This document shows positions 38,330-51,200 of a DNA stretch of 64,000 nucleotides, piece after piece. Position 1 is the first letter of the stretch. Each line of letters begins with the position of its first letter. The notes beneath the pieces are model-generated. The model was given only the letters and a program-made list of their open reading frames with translations, was not told where the DNA came from and searched no databases. The position numbers and the translations under genes are program-made. The DNA is from Geosiphon pyriformis (lineage: Eukaryota > Glomeromycota > Glomeromycetes > Archaeosporales > Geosiphonaceae), in contig JAAOMT010000261.1 of the NCBI GenBank assembly GCA_016748015.1, positions 298,456 to 362,455 on the forward strand. Direction: 5' to 3'.

Positions 38330-38700
38330 TTTTTTAAAAAAGCAATCTTTTGTTGCAAATGTCACGAAACTTTGAGTTTTTGAACAGTTTGTTCTTCCAA
38401 GTTTTTTTTGCCTGGTCTATTCACTGTTGTTCAATAACCTAGCACACAGTATATCGAAAGACGACGAACTTGAAGACAATAAACACTTGAACACACTAAC
38501 AAAAAATATTAGTAGGTATGAGGGTCAATATTTGATATCTTTTTCGCTCAAAGTATCTCATGATCCCACCTTTGAGGCACCTATATTTCACGTGACTATA
38601 TTATATCAGGGCGCGAAAATCTTTGTAATTGCATGGGAACTTTTTTTTAAATTGACGAATCATTTAATATTACTAATTTTGAACAAGCAGAAAATTTGAT
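38330..38700 (-). promoter_or_regulatory. Upstream region of the PRP4-type kinase gene
   Basis: Contains an 8-bp palindromic E-box TCACGTGA at 38588-38595 and GGCGCGAAAA at 38610-38619 (E2F/MBF-like on the opposite strand). Both stand out in an A+T-rich background. A 90-codon plus ORF at 38427-38699 shows no family features and is probably chance. Confidence 0.4.
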
Positions 38701-39099
38701 ATACACAAATTTTATAATGGAAATTTCTATTGTCAATCATTATGATAACCGCAAAGCTTAATTAGCACATTAATTATATTATTATTGTTTAAATTTTTTG
38801 GTTCTTCATTTTTTAAAATTTTAATAAAGAAAACAACAACTAAAAAAGTTTTTTAATAGTAAAAACAATTAGACAAAATATTAAAAATTTAAAACATCTT
38901 TTTTTATTTTAATTAAAAGCTTTTTTCCAAATAAAATTTCTTTAAAAAAACACATTAGAAACAATTTTAATGTTAATGTAACTATTGGCAAAAATTCAAA
39001 ATTTTTAATAATAAATTTGTATTAAAGCATTAATTTTTTTAAAATTTTTTTGCAATAATAATTATTATTATTACTATTTTTTAAATAGTCAAAAAACAA
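38701..39099. other. A+T-rich spacer between the kinase gene and LINE4
   Basis: A/T-dominated sequence with T and A runs. No gene or repeat recognised. It ends at the A-tail side (T-run on the + strand) of LINE4. Confidence 0.75.
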
Positions 39100-39240
39100 T
39101 TATTATTTTTTTTATTAACACATTTAATGAGTGTAGCCCAATCGCTATCTAATACATAAAACCAAACTAAGAGGCTTAAACTAAATGTGACTCACGCACT
39201 TTCTACATGTGGCTAGCTACTCAGGCCAGACAAGGCAACA

Positions 39241-42200
39241 CTACACATATATAATTACCCGCACACTGCCATCCAGACCAGAAAAGAAACAATAAGGCTT
39301 CCAATGACCAAAGCTAACAGCAAAGAAATTGGCCATACCAAGCAATCTCATAACACCATCAGACAAAACCGAAGACATACCACAAAGGAGCCCAGAAACA
39401 ACACTAACATCACAGACCAGACCAGCCTTCTCCATCACCACCTGGTGGCTGGCCCTAGCTAACTATACTCTAGCATGATGTAACCCAACAACAAATCTGA
39501 TATAATTAACAATCTGAGCAGCGGCCACCTTTCTATTCTCAAAAATACCGCAAGCCTCCTCATACCACTCCTCCAGCACAAACCCTTTGCACACCAAAGT
39601 GTACAGCCCAACATCAATGGAACATTGAGACAAAACTTGCAACATGGCAGAAGCAGGGGAACCACCAGCCAAAGCTGACCAACAGGCAGAAGCCTCCGCC
39701 AAAATCTCACCACGGATGCCAAACTCATGAACACAAGTAAAAATGTGGTCAGAGAACTCCACCTCACCGCAAAACAAACACAATACACTAGAGTAGCACT
39801 TATTATACAACCTTTTCTTTACCGCCACCAGCAACCTCCTGTGCACAGCCTTCATAAAATAAGTACGAAGCATTGAGGATGCGCGGCTAGTGAACCCAGC
39901 AAGCATATGAGAATCAGGATGCCACACCTTTGCTGTGACAACCCAGTTTATGCAACCAATCATCACATCCGAAACCACGTCACAACCAGGCCCAGCTTCC
40001 CAATGAGCACAACAAATTGATTGAAAAATATTCCTGACAAAATGATGGGCATTACCAGAAACAGCGACACCTTCAGCAACCAAAAAATGTTCATGCACAT
40101 CAGCACAAAAGGAAAAAGAAGACCCAGAGGCAGCCCCAGCAGCCAAGTCAGCTTTCACATTACCAGGAATCCCAGAGTGATCTTTCACCTTAACCCAACT
40201 CACACTAAGATCCTTATCCCTGACCAAATTGAAAATATGCCACCTCTCCAGCCAGCATGGATTACAGAAATCAGGAGCAACCAAAGACATCTCAGACACA
40301 CATGCGTCAATGGCAGTCTGGCTGTCAAGATGTAACACCACAGTACTTAAAAAAGGAACACACTTCAAAGCCAAAGTGACAGCCTGTAATTCAGCCATAG
40401 TGGATGACAAAAGGCCACGAACAGCGACACCAATGCTTTTATCCAAGACTGGAAAGTATGCAGCAGCACCACAGGCGACCTCAACAGAGCCTGCCTTTCT
40501 TAAAGATCCATCTGTAAAAACCTCAAAAAAGCCTGACCAAATGTCATGCACTCCATCTTTTACCGCAGAAAATTTCTCAGACCCCAAAATGTCCAAACCA
40601 AGCTTTTCCGTAGAGCCAATAGAACCAGAAAATGAGTAACTCTGACCCTTCAAAAACTCAGAAAAAACCACAAACTAGTGAGGCACAGGGCCACGCGGAT
40701 CCAACCTTTTCCAACGACGAAAAGTTTTCCAATCCAACAAAACACCATTCTTATCAAAAAGCTGATCACCAAAAGTGACACCAAAACATTTCAGAGATTT
40801 GACCGAATTAAAATACAGAGACTTTCCAAGAACAGAGGACAACGGAAACCAACCAGGACTACGAAATGCAGTGGGGAGGTTGTTCACCAAAGCAAGCTCA
40901 TTGCCCAGAAAGATCTTCACCATCCCAGCCAAAAAATTGTTCACCGGACTAACACACAACCTGACCGGAAACTGCAAAGGATCCAAAGAAGCCCAACCAA
41001 GAACCTGTAGGTCCAAAAACCTATGTCTAAACAAACGCCCAAGAATACCAAAGGCATTAGAGAACACCATCAAAGCAGCAACTTTCTCTTCTGACTGCAC
41101 CTGCTCAAAAGACTTTAGGCCATACAATGAGGGATGATGCAAAACAGTGTCAGGAAAATCACGGGGGAGACAAGCCTTGGACCTAAGACCCTTTCTAACC
41201 AAGACATCCCACTTGCGACAAACATTAGATGAGACAAAACTGAACTAAGTACGATAGCTAACAATGGGCTGCAAAACAGCTGACACCAGATAGGAGAATT
41301 GTTTGTCTGTAATAGCCTTTCTAAGCACAACATTGGCGAAGAAACGTACATCCACATGAGCCTTAGCAACACTTGGCTTGGAGAGCTCTTCAGTTGACAG
41401 AAAAATACCCAGATACTGATGTGCTTCCCCTTTCTTGGCAACAGAAATTGGCTGACCACAAATGTTCAGTGAAGCAACTTTAATGCCTTGATTGATGGGA
41501 ATAGCTACCGTCTTTTCACTATTGATAGAAATATCATTAATCACAAAAAATTCACTGGCAATGTTCAGAGCATATTGAGTAGAAGCTTGACAATTTCCAA
41601 CCCAGATTGTATCATCAACAAACACACCAGCCAAAAAATACAATGTCATACCACCACCACTCTCAATTCTGCCAGATTTTGAAACAAACTTAGTATCAAC
41701 CCAGTACCCATACAATTGTTCGTGCCTTTTAACTTCACACAAAAGCAGATCATAAAAAATTTTCCAAAGAAGTGGCGAAAAGACCTCATCCTAATCCAGC
41801 CCATCATGCACCTTATAACCACCAGACAAACCAAAGTCAGTCATCACCCTATTAACTCTATCCTCATGAATACCACCAAAAAATCTTATGAGCCTCTCAC
41901 ACATCTTGACACGCCGCAAACTAGCTCTCAAATGATGCCACCCAACTGAATCGTAAGCTTTCCGCATATCTTGCAAGACTAATCATAACTCCCTATCTTT
42001 TTCAATGGCATCTTTAATCACCGACCTGACAACAAACACTGGAGATTGTATTAACGTACCTTTCAGCACTGAAAAGTTGTCACCCTGAAGAACATTGAAC
42101 TTGCTACAAGCTATTGCAATACGATCAGACAAAATCTTGGAAAAAATCTTCTTGGCAGTCTTAATCAAAGCAATGGGCCGAGTGTTTGTAAAAACTCCAT

Positions 42201-43926
42201 CCCAGTCATAAGGCTTAGGAATCATTGACACCCAAGTCCTCTTCCACAAAACAGGCACCATACCAACAGACAAACATTTATTAAACAGCGCCAACAGGCA
42301 CCCCAAAACCACCTCACCACTATGTTTCCACAACTCATTAGGAACACCAGACAAACCAGCAGCCTTGCCATCAGGAAGACCACCAACAACAGAAAGTAAC
42401 TCACTCATACTGATTGCACTCATAACACCTGAAAAAGCATCATTCCAGACATGGTCCAAAGGCGTATACTGACAAGCCCAAAGACCAGGAAGCACTGACT
42501 GCACAGAGTGTTTCCTCGTCCATCCCTCCATTATTCTATCCACACTAGACTTCACCTCTTCAGGCAACAAAACCAGATCATCATCAACTATCAAGTGATC
42601 CAACACCACCTTGTGAAAAGGCTTTTCCAACACACTCCTGATCATACTACCCTTATTAGAACAGAAATTATCCATGCGCTTCTTAATCGCCTTTCTAACC
42701 AAAGCTTTCTCAGCCAACCTTGACTCAAACATCTTCAACCTCCTGTACTCTTTGCAAACCAATGACAAATGCCTAACAACAACATCAGATTTAACATCCA
42801 AGCCAACCAAATCCTTGAAAGCACGAGCCTTTGCGTCATCCAGAGTTGACTATTTACTCACAAGACAATTAGCACCCAGCAAGTCACCAGAGCAAAATTT
42901 CTTGACAATCTTGGCCACCAACAATTCCAGACCAAAAAACCTAGAAGAATGTTTGTTCCTCGAACATTTGAATTCACTAAACCAATGCCTCGAAAATGTC
43001 ACATCAGCAGAATCCACCACAGCTCCCACTAAAACTGCCTACATAGCATCCACATTACCACGTATTTCGGCACCAGAGAACACCTCACCCAAGGACAAAA
43101 GTTTAGCTGACAAGAGATCCTTAAACTTAGCCCATCCAACACAGTCAGCATTCTTGATTTTGAACTTCCAACGATCTTTATTCACCTGCTTGTGCAAACT
43201 ATTCAATTGTACATCTAGAAGCCCACCCAAACTGACTGAAACCACAACTGCCTTGTGATCAGTGTTAAAGAAATCCGAAACAGAGACAACTTGATGACCA
43301 GCAACAACAGAAGACAAATTACTACCAACAAAAATGTAATCAATCATTTTCCCAACTCCTCTTGAATTGCTCCACATATAAGAATTAGCCAAATGATAAC
43401 CAACAAATGAATTGACCAAACCCAAACTCAAACAAAACTTGAAACTAGCACTTCAACCAGATCCATTCTCATTAAAGTCCCCACCCAAGATAACAAAATT
43501 GCTGGAGTTGACTGCCTTTGCAATGAGAGAGTTAATTTCAGAAGCCTAACCAAATCTAGCTCCAGAGGAGGCACCAGCATACAACCCCAAAACAGTAACC
43601 GAGAGCTTGCCCTTAAACAGGAGCCGAACAGAAATAACCCGACCAGGAATCTCCTCCACCTTAGATACATGACAGGCCAAAGAAATGTTCATAACAATCG
43701 CAACCCCAGCACCCATAAAACCCTTATCTAAGCCAGAAGAAAATATTTGCACTCCATCAAATTTGTCCTTTAACCACGGCCCAGAAGAAGACCTCAACTT
43801 AGTCTCAGTGATAAAAGAAACCATATTCCCTGAGTTTACATGTCAACGAACAACATCTGCTTGCTTCGCAGAAACATTGATACCCTAAACGTTGCACGTA
43901 GCAAACTTCCAAACCAAACTACTTAT
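39241..43926 (-). pseudogene. LINE4 ORF2: endonuclease, RT, RNase H, zinc finger
   Basis: A single minus frame, -1 relative to ORF1, with no indel over 4.6 kb. The position of the downstream ATG in other copies is ACG (43897-43899). Endonuclease: ITETKLR, GGDFNENG, DYIFV and NTDHKA. RT: MIPKPYDWDG, FSKILSDRI, GDNFSVLKG and an intact FVDD box (about 41610). RNase H: VFTDGSLRK, AELQAVTLAL, HLDSQT and DHSGIPGNVKAD. The zinc motif is CLFCGEVEFSDHIFTC. Several stops interrupt, for example at the V-stop-GIN start region and before 43039, 41976 and 40671. Catalytic residues look intact. It groups with LINE2 ORF2. Confidence 0.93.
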
Positions 43927-45878
43927 TGAGATGGAGGAAAAGCCAACGAACCCAATCCAGAAAGCAGATGATTTAATCTATTCAAAACCGAGCGAACTGA
44001 AGCCTCAAGAGCCACTATATTCGACTCCAAACTGCCAATCTTGGCAGTCAAAACCTTAGAACTGCTCAGACTGAGATCAACAATCGACTCACCAACATTG
44101 GGAGGAGAAGAAACAGACGATAACAACGTACTATTCAAAGCCAAACCTGAGTCTATATCTGAAACAATGGCAGTCAAAGACACCAAAAGAAGAGCTGAGG
44201 GAGAGGGCGCCAATGACACCAAGTCAACGAAACTTAATTTCTTTAAAATGAGCGAGACTTGGTCCGAGAGAATTTCCATGGAGCATTCCAGCACAGCTAG
44301 GCAACCACCTAGATTAGCAGCACCAGATGAGGAGGGATCCATTGAGAAAGCCTTCGAACCAGAGATCAAACCAACACCAGGAGCATCTGAAGAGACAACA
44401 CGAGAGGGAGAGCTGTCTGCCACTTGGGCCCATGTCTTTCCACCAAAAGAAACTGGGCAGACAATTGGTGCCTGCTTCTTCCTATAAATATTGGCCAACC
44501 ATACCCTATCCTGAGAAGTCGCCGCATGTTTCCCACGATCACCAAACCCCCTACCAACAGAGCAATCAACAGCAGTATGACCAAACAGTTTGCAATGAGC
44601 GCAACTGGCCAAAGAAAGACCAGCCCAGTGCAAGCCCACACCTTTGAAAACCGGAACCGAACCAATAGCAGCCAACTTGGATGTCTCACTTTCAAAACAA
44701 ATTACAGCACACCAATCACGAACATATGAAGATGGATTACGGCCAATAAAACAAGTCTTCCCACCATAGGCCTCCACCAAAGCAGACAAATCATGGGCAG
44801 TGGTGCCAACTGGAAGAGTGTAAAGCAACGCCTGATGCTGATCCCTAGATACTCACATTTGTTTATCAACACTTGCCTTTGCTATGCGAACAGAATCTTT
44901 TCCCATGAGCACAAACCATTTAGTCGCGACCAAATCAGCTATCTTAGATAATTCATATTCCACTAGGGCCTTTTGCCAAAGACCAATAAGCTGCACTTTG
45001 ATTGAAATAATTTTGCCAAACTTGGAGAACACTGTCTCAATCGCCGATTTGGGAAGATCCACTGGGATTTCCTTGACAATCACTTCCCAATCCGAATGGC
45101 TGTTTACTTTCCTTAGATTATCATTTACCAAAATTTTTTCACTGATTGCCATAACCCTTGCCTTAATCAAACTTTGTTCAGATGTAAATGATAACCTAAT
45201 TATCCCAGGAAATTTTGAGGGAGTTGAAGCCCCTCCAAAACCATCAACTTGATAAAAAATTTTTTTCACACAAATCAACTTATCACTAACAGTTTTCCCA
45301 GGAACAGCAGAAAGTTCAATATCCAATGCAAATGATTTTGACGAATTAAAACTTTGTTTCTCCGGTGCACATGACCTGACTGGAGGAAGGCGATTGGACC
45401 CACAAAATTTAGGACTCGGAAGAGACAAAGTGTTTTCACCATCACTTAGAACATTAAAAGAGAGAGGTGGTGGCTTACTGTTCAGAACATAGGTGCGAGT
45501 ACACATCTTTCTTGGCATGGCATCGTTCATGTCATCGTCCAAACCTGAAACATCCGACTCTGCATAGCTAATTTCCTCAGCGACGATGTTTTCCAAGTTA
45601 TCTAAGTCCAAGATGCCACTTATGCTGTCCACTTTGCTGTTGATCTTGCTAGCCCACAATCGTTCAATGTTAGGTCCATCACCACTTTCATCCATAACGT
45701 TCGAGACACCAGCAGACGACTCCACCAAATCGTTAACCACCATAGGTTTTTTCGGCTTCTTATAGGATGCACCGTAAGATTGAGGACCAACCGAACGCTT
45801 ATTTTTGACACCAGACTGGGTCCCCAACCCAGCCGAAATGGACCCAGAACTACCAGCAGCAAAGCCCATCGGTTCCAT
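43923..45878 (-). pseudogene. LINE4 ORF1 (type a) with one nonsense codon
   Basis: About 652 codons from ATG 45878 (MEPMGFAAGSSG) to TAA 43923-43925, with a single stop TGA at 44850-44852 where LINE3 has Trp (QTWVSRDQ). The middle is nearly the same as LINE3 ORF1: KKIFYQVDGFGGASTPSKFP, SIKVQLIGLWQKALVEYE, YTLPVGTTAHDL and GGKTCFIGRNP. The CCHC knuckle CAHCKLFGHTAVDC is intact. The C-terminal LKKLSFVDLV segment is instead closest to LINE5. It probably binds element RNA. Confidence 0.92.
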
Positions 45879-46008
45879 AGCTACAAAAAGGGAAATGTCT
45901 GAAGAAATAACTGGAGAGAGTCGAAAGGGAAAGAGAAAAAGAAGGCTATTTCAATGATGACTTAAAGCTCTCATTGTGACCGGGGGATCAATGAAAGAAA
46001 GAGTTTTC

Positions 46009-46179
46009 AAAGTAAAAATACAATCTCACAATTATTAATGTTAATAATTTTAATAATAATTATAAAAAATAACATTTTTTATAATTATAATTATAATTAA
46101 AACAAAAAATAAAATAAGTAAATATATATTTTTTATAATATAAAATAATATTATAATTTAAAATAACATGAAAAACTTC
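46009..46179. other. A+T-rich gap between head-to-head LINE4 and LINE5
   Basis: Short A/T-only stretch (AATAATTATAAT-type). No ORF. It separates the 5' ends of two divergently oriented LINEs. Confidence 0.7.
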
Positions 46180-46248
46180 TTTCTTTCTTTCTTCTAAAAA
46201 ATTCTCAAAAAGCATGTTTTCTAAAAAAGAAGTTTTTTTTGTTTTTTC

Positions 46249-48177
46249 TTGTTAGTTTATATTACTATTTTTTTAACTAATAACTCTTTCATTGTGGATT
46301 TAAGCGCTGTGTCTGGCAGTAATCTGTCTAAGAAAAAAGCACCTAAGGGTGTTTTTCATGGTCTTGCTAGTGGTTTTTTTTCCCAAAGAAAGAAAGTATT
46401 TCTTGACAATATTAAATATTCAGATAATAAAAAGAACATTTCTCTAGTCAAACTTAGTTCTAATGACATGTATTCAGACATGAATAATGAATCTAGTTGT
46501 GGTAAAGACAATATAATCATGGAGAGTGTCAACAGTGAGTCTCTCTTAGGCTTAATAGCTACTACTCCTAAAGCAAAAAGAATGAATACTGATATGATTC
46601 TTGGATCTCCTTTTAGCTTCCCCAATTTTAAAATAGAAAAAGAAGTGGAACTTCTCCTGCCCCCCCTTGGTATATCTTTGGAAAAGAGATGGATAGATTT
46701 TAAAATTGAGAAAACTCCTGTGAAAGTTTCTGTTAGAAAATTATTTGCTTTGAATATTAACCTTTTAGCTATAGAAAATAAATCTACAACAGCAAAAACT
46801 CAGTTAATTAGAAAAATTTTTTCATTAGTTAATGGTTTTGGGGGGGCCACTACCCTCTCAAAATTTGAAAAGATCATTAGATTTACCTTCACTTCAGAAA
46901 AAAGCATGGAAATAGCCACTTTATTGGCCAGAAAGAAAGAGATCAACATAAACAGCAATCTTAAAAGACAAGAAATAAGGTCAGATTGGGCTGTAGTAAT
47001 TAAGAAAATTCTCATGGATACACCTAAAGATATGATCATTGTCACAGTATCTGAATTTGAAGAAATTAAGTCGATCAAAATTCAACTGATTGGAATGTAA
47101 CAAAAAGCTGTGATGGAGTTTGCTGAATTAGACCAAGCTAATTTGTTGGTCTCTAAGTAGTTATTCCTAATTGGTAAAGATTCTGTATATGTAGCCAAAA
47201 TGGTGAAAGATCATAAGACTTGGGCATTAAGGGATTGGTTTAGAGCATTTTTGTTTACTTTGCCAGTAGAAACAACAGCATATAATCTTGGAAATCTTCT
47301 GAAAAGAGCTGGTAAGAAAACTTGTATTATAAACAAATCTCTGAAAATGGGTAATAGAATTTGCTGTGCTGTGGTTGGTTTTGAATCTGATGATGATCTG
47401 AAATCTGTCTTTTACACAGAGCCTATCTATGGTGAAATAAAACTATCTTGGGCTAGGATAGATTTGGTTCATTGTAAGAAATATAGGCATTTTGGGCATT
47501 CAGTTTTTGAATGTAATACTTCAGAAGTACTTGTGCTGCCATTATCTAAAAAGTCATATAAAAAGATTGCTTTAGAGGAAGTTCATTTTTAGCTTGCTAA
47601 GTTGTATAAGAAAAAAGATGTTCTAATCTTTTATCTGGCTGTCTTTAGTGGCAAATCTTGGGCCCAAGTGGTCTTGCTAGCTAATTTTTCTGGTGGTGCT
47701 TACTTCAAGTCTGGTTCTAGTTCTCTTTCTCTTGGCATTTCACATTTAGGTGGCACTCTTTTTCCTATTTTAGCTGATAGCTCTGGCTTGGATGATTATT
47801 TGGCAGTTTTAAAATGCTCTTTGAAGCTTTTGTCGGATCAGGTTTTTGTATTGTTGAAAAAGTTGAGCTTTGTGGAGTTGGTGCTTTTGACTGCATCCTC
47901 TTCTGCCTCCCCTCCAGTTGCTCCTGTTTTGTTAGCTCCTGTTCTAAATTTGGATATGATTTTGGACAGTGCATTGGTGTCATCTACTCCCTTTTCCTCT
48001 GTTGGTTCAGACTTGATGGCTGATTTTAGCTCTAGTAGTTCTAAGATTCTAACCACCAAAGTGGGTGGATTAGAATCCAAGATGGTGGCTTTGGAGGCTT
48101 TAATTCATTCAGTTTTAGGAAGATTGGATCATTTGTGTTCTGGTGTGGGTTTATTGACTCTCTCTTTGTCTCAATAA
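46249..48177 (+). pseudogene. LINE5 ORF1 (type b)
   Basis: One frame to TAA 48175-48177, interrupted by stops at 47098-47100, 47158-47160 and 47590-47592 (Trp, Trp and Gln positions by comparison with LINE2). FHGLASGFFSQ, KIFSLVNGFGGATT, CCAVVGFES and SGKSWAQV match LINE2. The CCHC knuckle reads CKKYRHFGHSVFEC, with Tyr for the second Cys. The C-terminal LKKLSFVELV matches LINE4. No ATG is seen at the N-terminus: the region homologous to the LINE2 N-terminus starts at a GTG near 46294, with the frame open upstream. Confidence 0.85.
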
Positions 48178-48200
48178 TCAATTTAGTTTGGAAAATTGCT

Positions 48201-51200
48201 ATGTGCAATGCTCGGGGCATGAACAATCCTACAAAATAGGAAGATATTGTCCATTGACATAAAGACATGAGTAATTTGATTTCAATTATTACAGAAACTA
48301 AGTTGAGAAGTAAAGTCCATCCATGGATTGCTAATAAGTTTGATGGTATTTATGTTTTTACTTTTGGTTTGAATTCTGGATATTTGAGTTCCAGTGTTGT
48401 CATTGTTATGAACTTTTCTTTGGTAAAACATATGTATAAGGTTTCTGAAGTGTTTAGTTGGCTCTTATCTATTAGATTTCTTTTCAAAAATAAACTTTCT
48501 GTGTCAGTTTTGGGGCTTTATGCTGGTGCTTCATCTGGGGTTTGGTTCTTACAGGCTGGTGAGATCAACTCTCTTATTGCAAAAGCTGTTAACAAATCTT
48601 CTTTCATCATTCTTGGTAGTAACTTCAATGAAGATGGTTCGCAAAAGTGTGCTAGTTTTAAAAAGTGTATTGATTTGAGGCTGGTTAATTCTTTGATGAA
48701 TAGTTTGGTTGTGAATTGTTATACATGAAGAAATTCAAGAAGTGTGAAAAAAACAATTGATTATGTATTGGTTTCATTAAATTTAGTTAATGCAGTAGTG
48801 GATTGTGATGTCATAGATGTTGGGGATTATTTTGACACTAATCATCAAGCTGTTTCTGTGTTAGTAGGTCAGGGCAGTTTGCTGAACACTCAGTTGAACT
48901 TTCTTTGCAAGTAGGCAAATAAGGATTGCTGAAAGTTTGATTTTAAAAGGGCTGATGATGCAAAGTGAGGCCAGTTTAAAGATACTACAGTGGCCAATAC
49001 TACTATGTTCTTTGATAATTTTACTACCTTCAAGCAATCCTTAAACTTGAATGTGATGTGTAATATGGTTCACAAAATTATGACAATTTCAGCTAATAAA
49101 ATATTCAAGAAGAAATGATTTAAGGACTTTGATAGTATTTTTACTAAGAAATCTTCCAGGTTTTATAAGCTGGAGCTTTTGGTCTTGAAAATTGCTAAGG
49201 CCTCTTATAAGGAGGATATTGATAGGTTTGCTTATCTTATAGACTGCTGGAATTCTTTAAACAATATTAAAGCTTCAATTGTACAAGAAATTATGAACTT
49301 TGGTGCAGATTTTGATCAAGTATGCTCAGCTCTTTTCAATATATGAAAGACATATTGTGCCTCCAAGCTTGCTAAGTCTTTGTAAGCTAAAGAATTAAGG
49401 ATAAGGTTGGCTATTAATAAGTGAATGGAAAATTTTGCAGTCAACAAAGATAACATAATCAGAAGTGTGCTGAAGCATCCTTTTTGAAAAGTGGTTTTAG
49501 ACCATCTGGTAGTTGAAGATAAACTAATTCTAGAATCTGACCTAGTTAAGGCCAAGATTAATGTTATCATAGAAGGTTGGACCAGAAAGCATAGTATGGT
49601 GAAGGATTTTTCTGGTGATTGGTCTTATCAATATCAGTCTTTGGAGTATGTTTTTAATGATGCTTTTTCAAATGTGATGTGTTTGGTTAGTTTTGATGAG
49701 CTACTCGAAGTGATTTCTAATTTGTCTGATGGCAAAGCTGCTGGTTTTTCTGAGATGTTAAATGAGCTTTGGAAACATTGTGATAATTTGGTCTTGGATA
49801 TGCTTTTGGTGCTTTTGAACTTCTGTTTGTCTCATGAATCAGTATTTGGTGCTTAAAAGGAAGCTTGGGTATCAATAATTTCAAAACCATATAAGTGGGA
49901 GGGAGTTCTTATGAACACCCGACCTATTGCTTTAATCAAGACTGCCCACAAAATCCTCTCCAAGATTCTCTCAAATAGAATTTCTTCAACATGCAGCTTT
50001 TTTGATGTCTTATACAGGGACAATTTCTCGGTCCTAAAGGGTATAACAACACAATCTCCTATTTTTGCCATAGATTCAGTTATTAAGGATGTCTTAAAAA
50101 AGAACTATGAACTTTGGTTGGTCTTACAAGACATGCAAAAGGCTTATGACTCTGTTAAATGAGAGCATCTTAAGAACAGTTTAGTCAGAATAAAAATGTG
50201 TGACAAGTTCATTAGATTTTTTGATGACATTTACAATGGTCATGTTAATAGAATAATAACAGATTTTGGTTTGACAGATAGATATCAAGTACATAATAGT
50301 TTGAATCAGAGGGAGATGTTTTCACCACTTCTTTGACACATATTTTATGATTCTCTTTTGTGTGAAGTCAAAAAACAAGAAAGCATATATAGTTATAACC
50401 TAAACTCTCATTTTATTGCCAAATCTGGTTGTATAGAATCTTAGGCTGGATTAACATTTTTTCTTGCTGCTAATGCTTTTGTTGATGACACAATCTGAAT
50501 TGGTAGCAGCCAAGCTGCAACCCAACACATTCTCAATGTTGCTAATGAGTTTTTTTGAATCAATGACATTTCTATTAACAATAACAAAACAGTAGTAATT
50601 CTTATTAATTACAGAGTTACATGTTCTAAATTGTCTATCAGTGGTTTGCCTATATCCATTGCCAAGAAAGGAGAGTCTTATCACTACCTAGGGATTTTTT
50701 TGTCGACTGAGGGTTTGTCAAAGCCTAGTCTGATTAAGACAAATTCTAATGTTAGATTTTTTACCAATCTGGTTTTAAGAAAGACTATTTCTAACAAACA
50801 ATTTTCATATCTGGTATTAGCAGTTCTTTATTCTATTGTTAGCTACAAAATACAATTCAGTTTTGTTCTTATTGGTATGTGTAATAAGTGAGATTCTTTG
50901 ATTTGCAGGGACTTAAAGCTGAAGTCTGGTCTACCTCTCAATTTTTCTAATGATGTGCTTTATCATCCTTTATTGTATGGTTTGAAAACTTTTGAGCAAA
51001 TCCAAGCTGAAAGCAAGATTGCTTCCATTTTGTGCTTTGCAAACTCTGTTGGAATTTTGGGTCAGTTGTTTTTGTATAGGTTACATAATTTACAGATTTT
51101 GTCTTAGAGCCCACTTCATCTATTGGTGTTTTTAGCTTGTATCAAAGTCAGTGTTTCTAATAATTTTTTGGCAAGTATGGTTTGCATTTTTCTTGGATGT

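Larger units (their letters stand above)
39100..46008 (-). mobile_element. LINE4: full-length non-LTR retrotransposon, minus strand
   Basis: On the minus strand the 5' UTR contains TTTCATTGATCCCCCGGTCA, matching the LINE3 5' end. ORF1 and ORF2 follow, each in a single frame. The 3' UTR (GGCTAGCCACATGTAG, TTATGTATTAGATAGCG, CATTAAATGTG) matches LINE2 rather than LINE3. The copy is G+C-richer than LINE1, LINE2 and LINE5. Its 5' end faces that of LINE5 about 180 bp away. Confidence 0.93.

Noticed and set aside
38427-38699. 90-codon plus ORF upstream of the kinase gene
   Set aside because: No domain, no conserved pattern, A+T-rich low-complexity C-terminus; it overlaps the likely promoter.
39459-40639. 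Opposite-strand ORFs inside LINE4 (and similar ones in LINE3 and LINE2)
   Set aside because: Shadows of ORF2 and ORF1 in other frames; no protein family features of their own.
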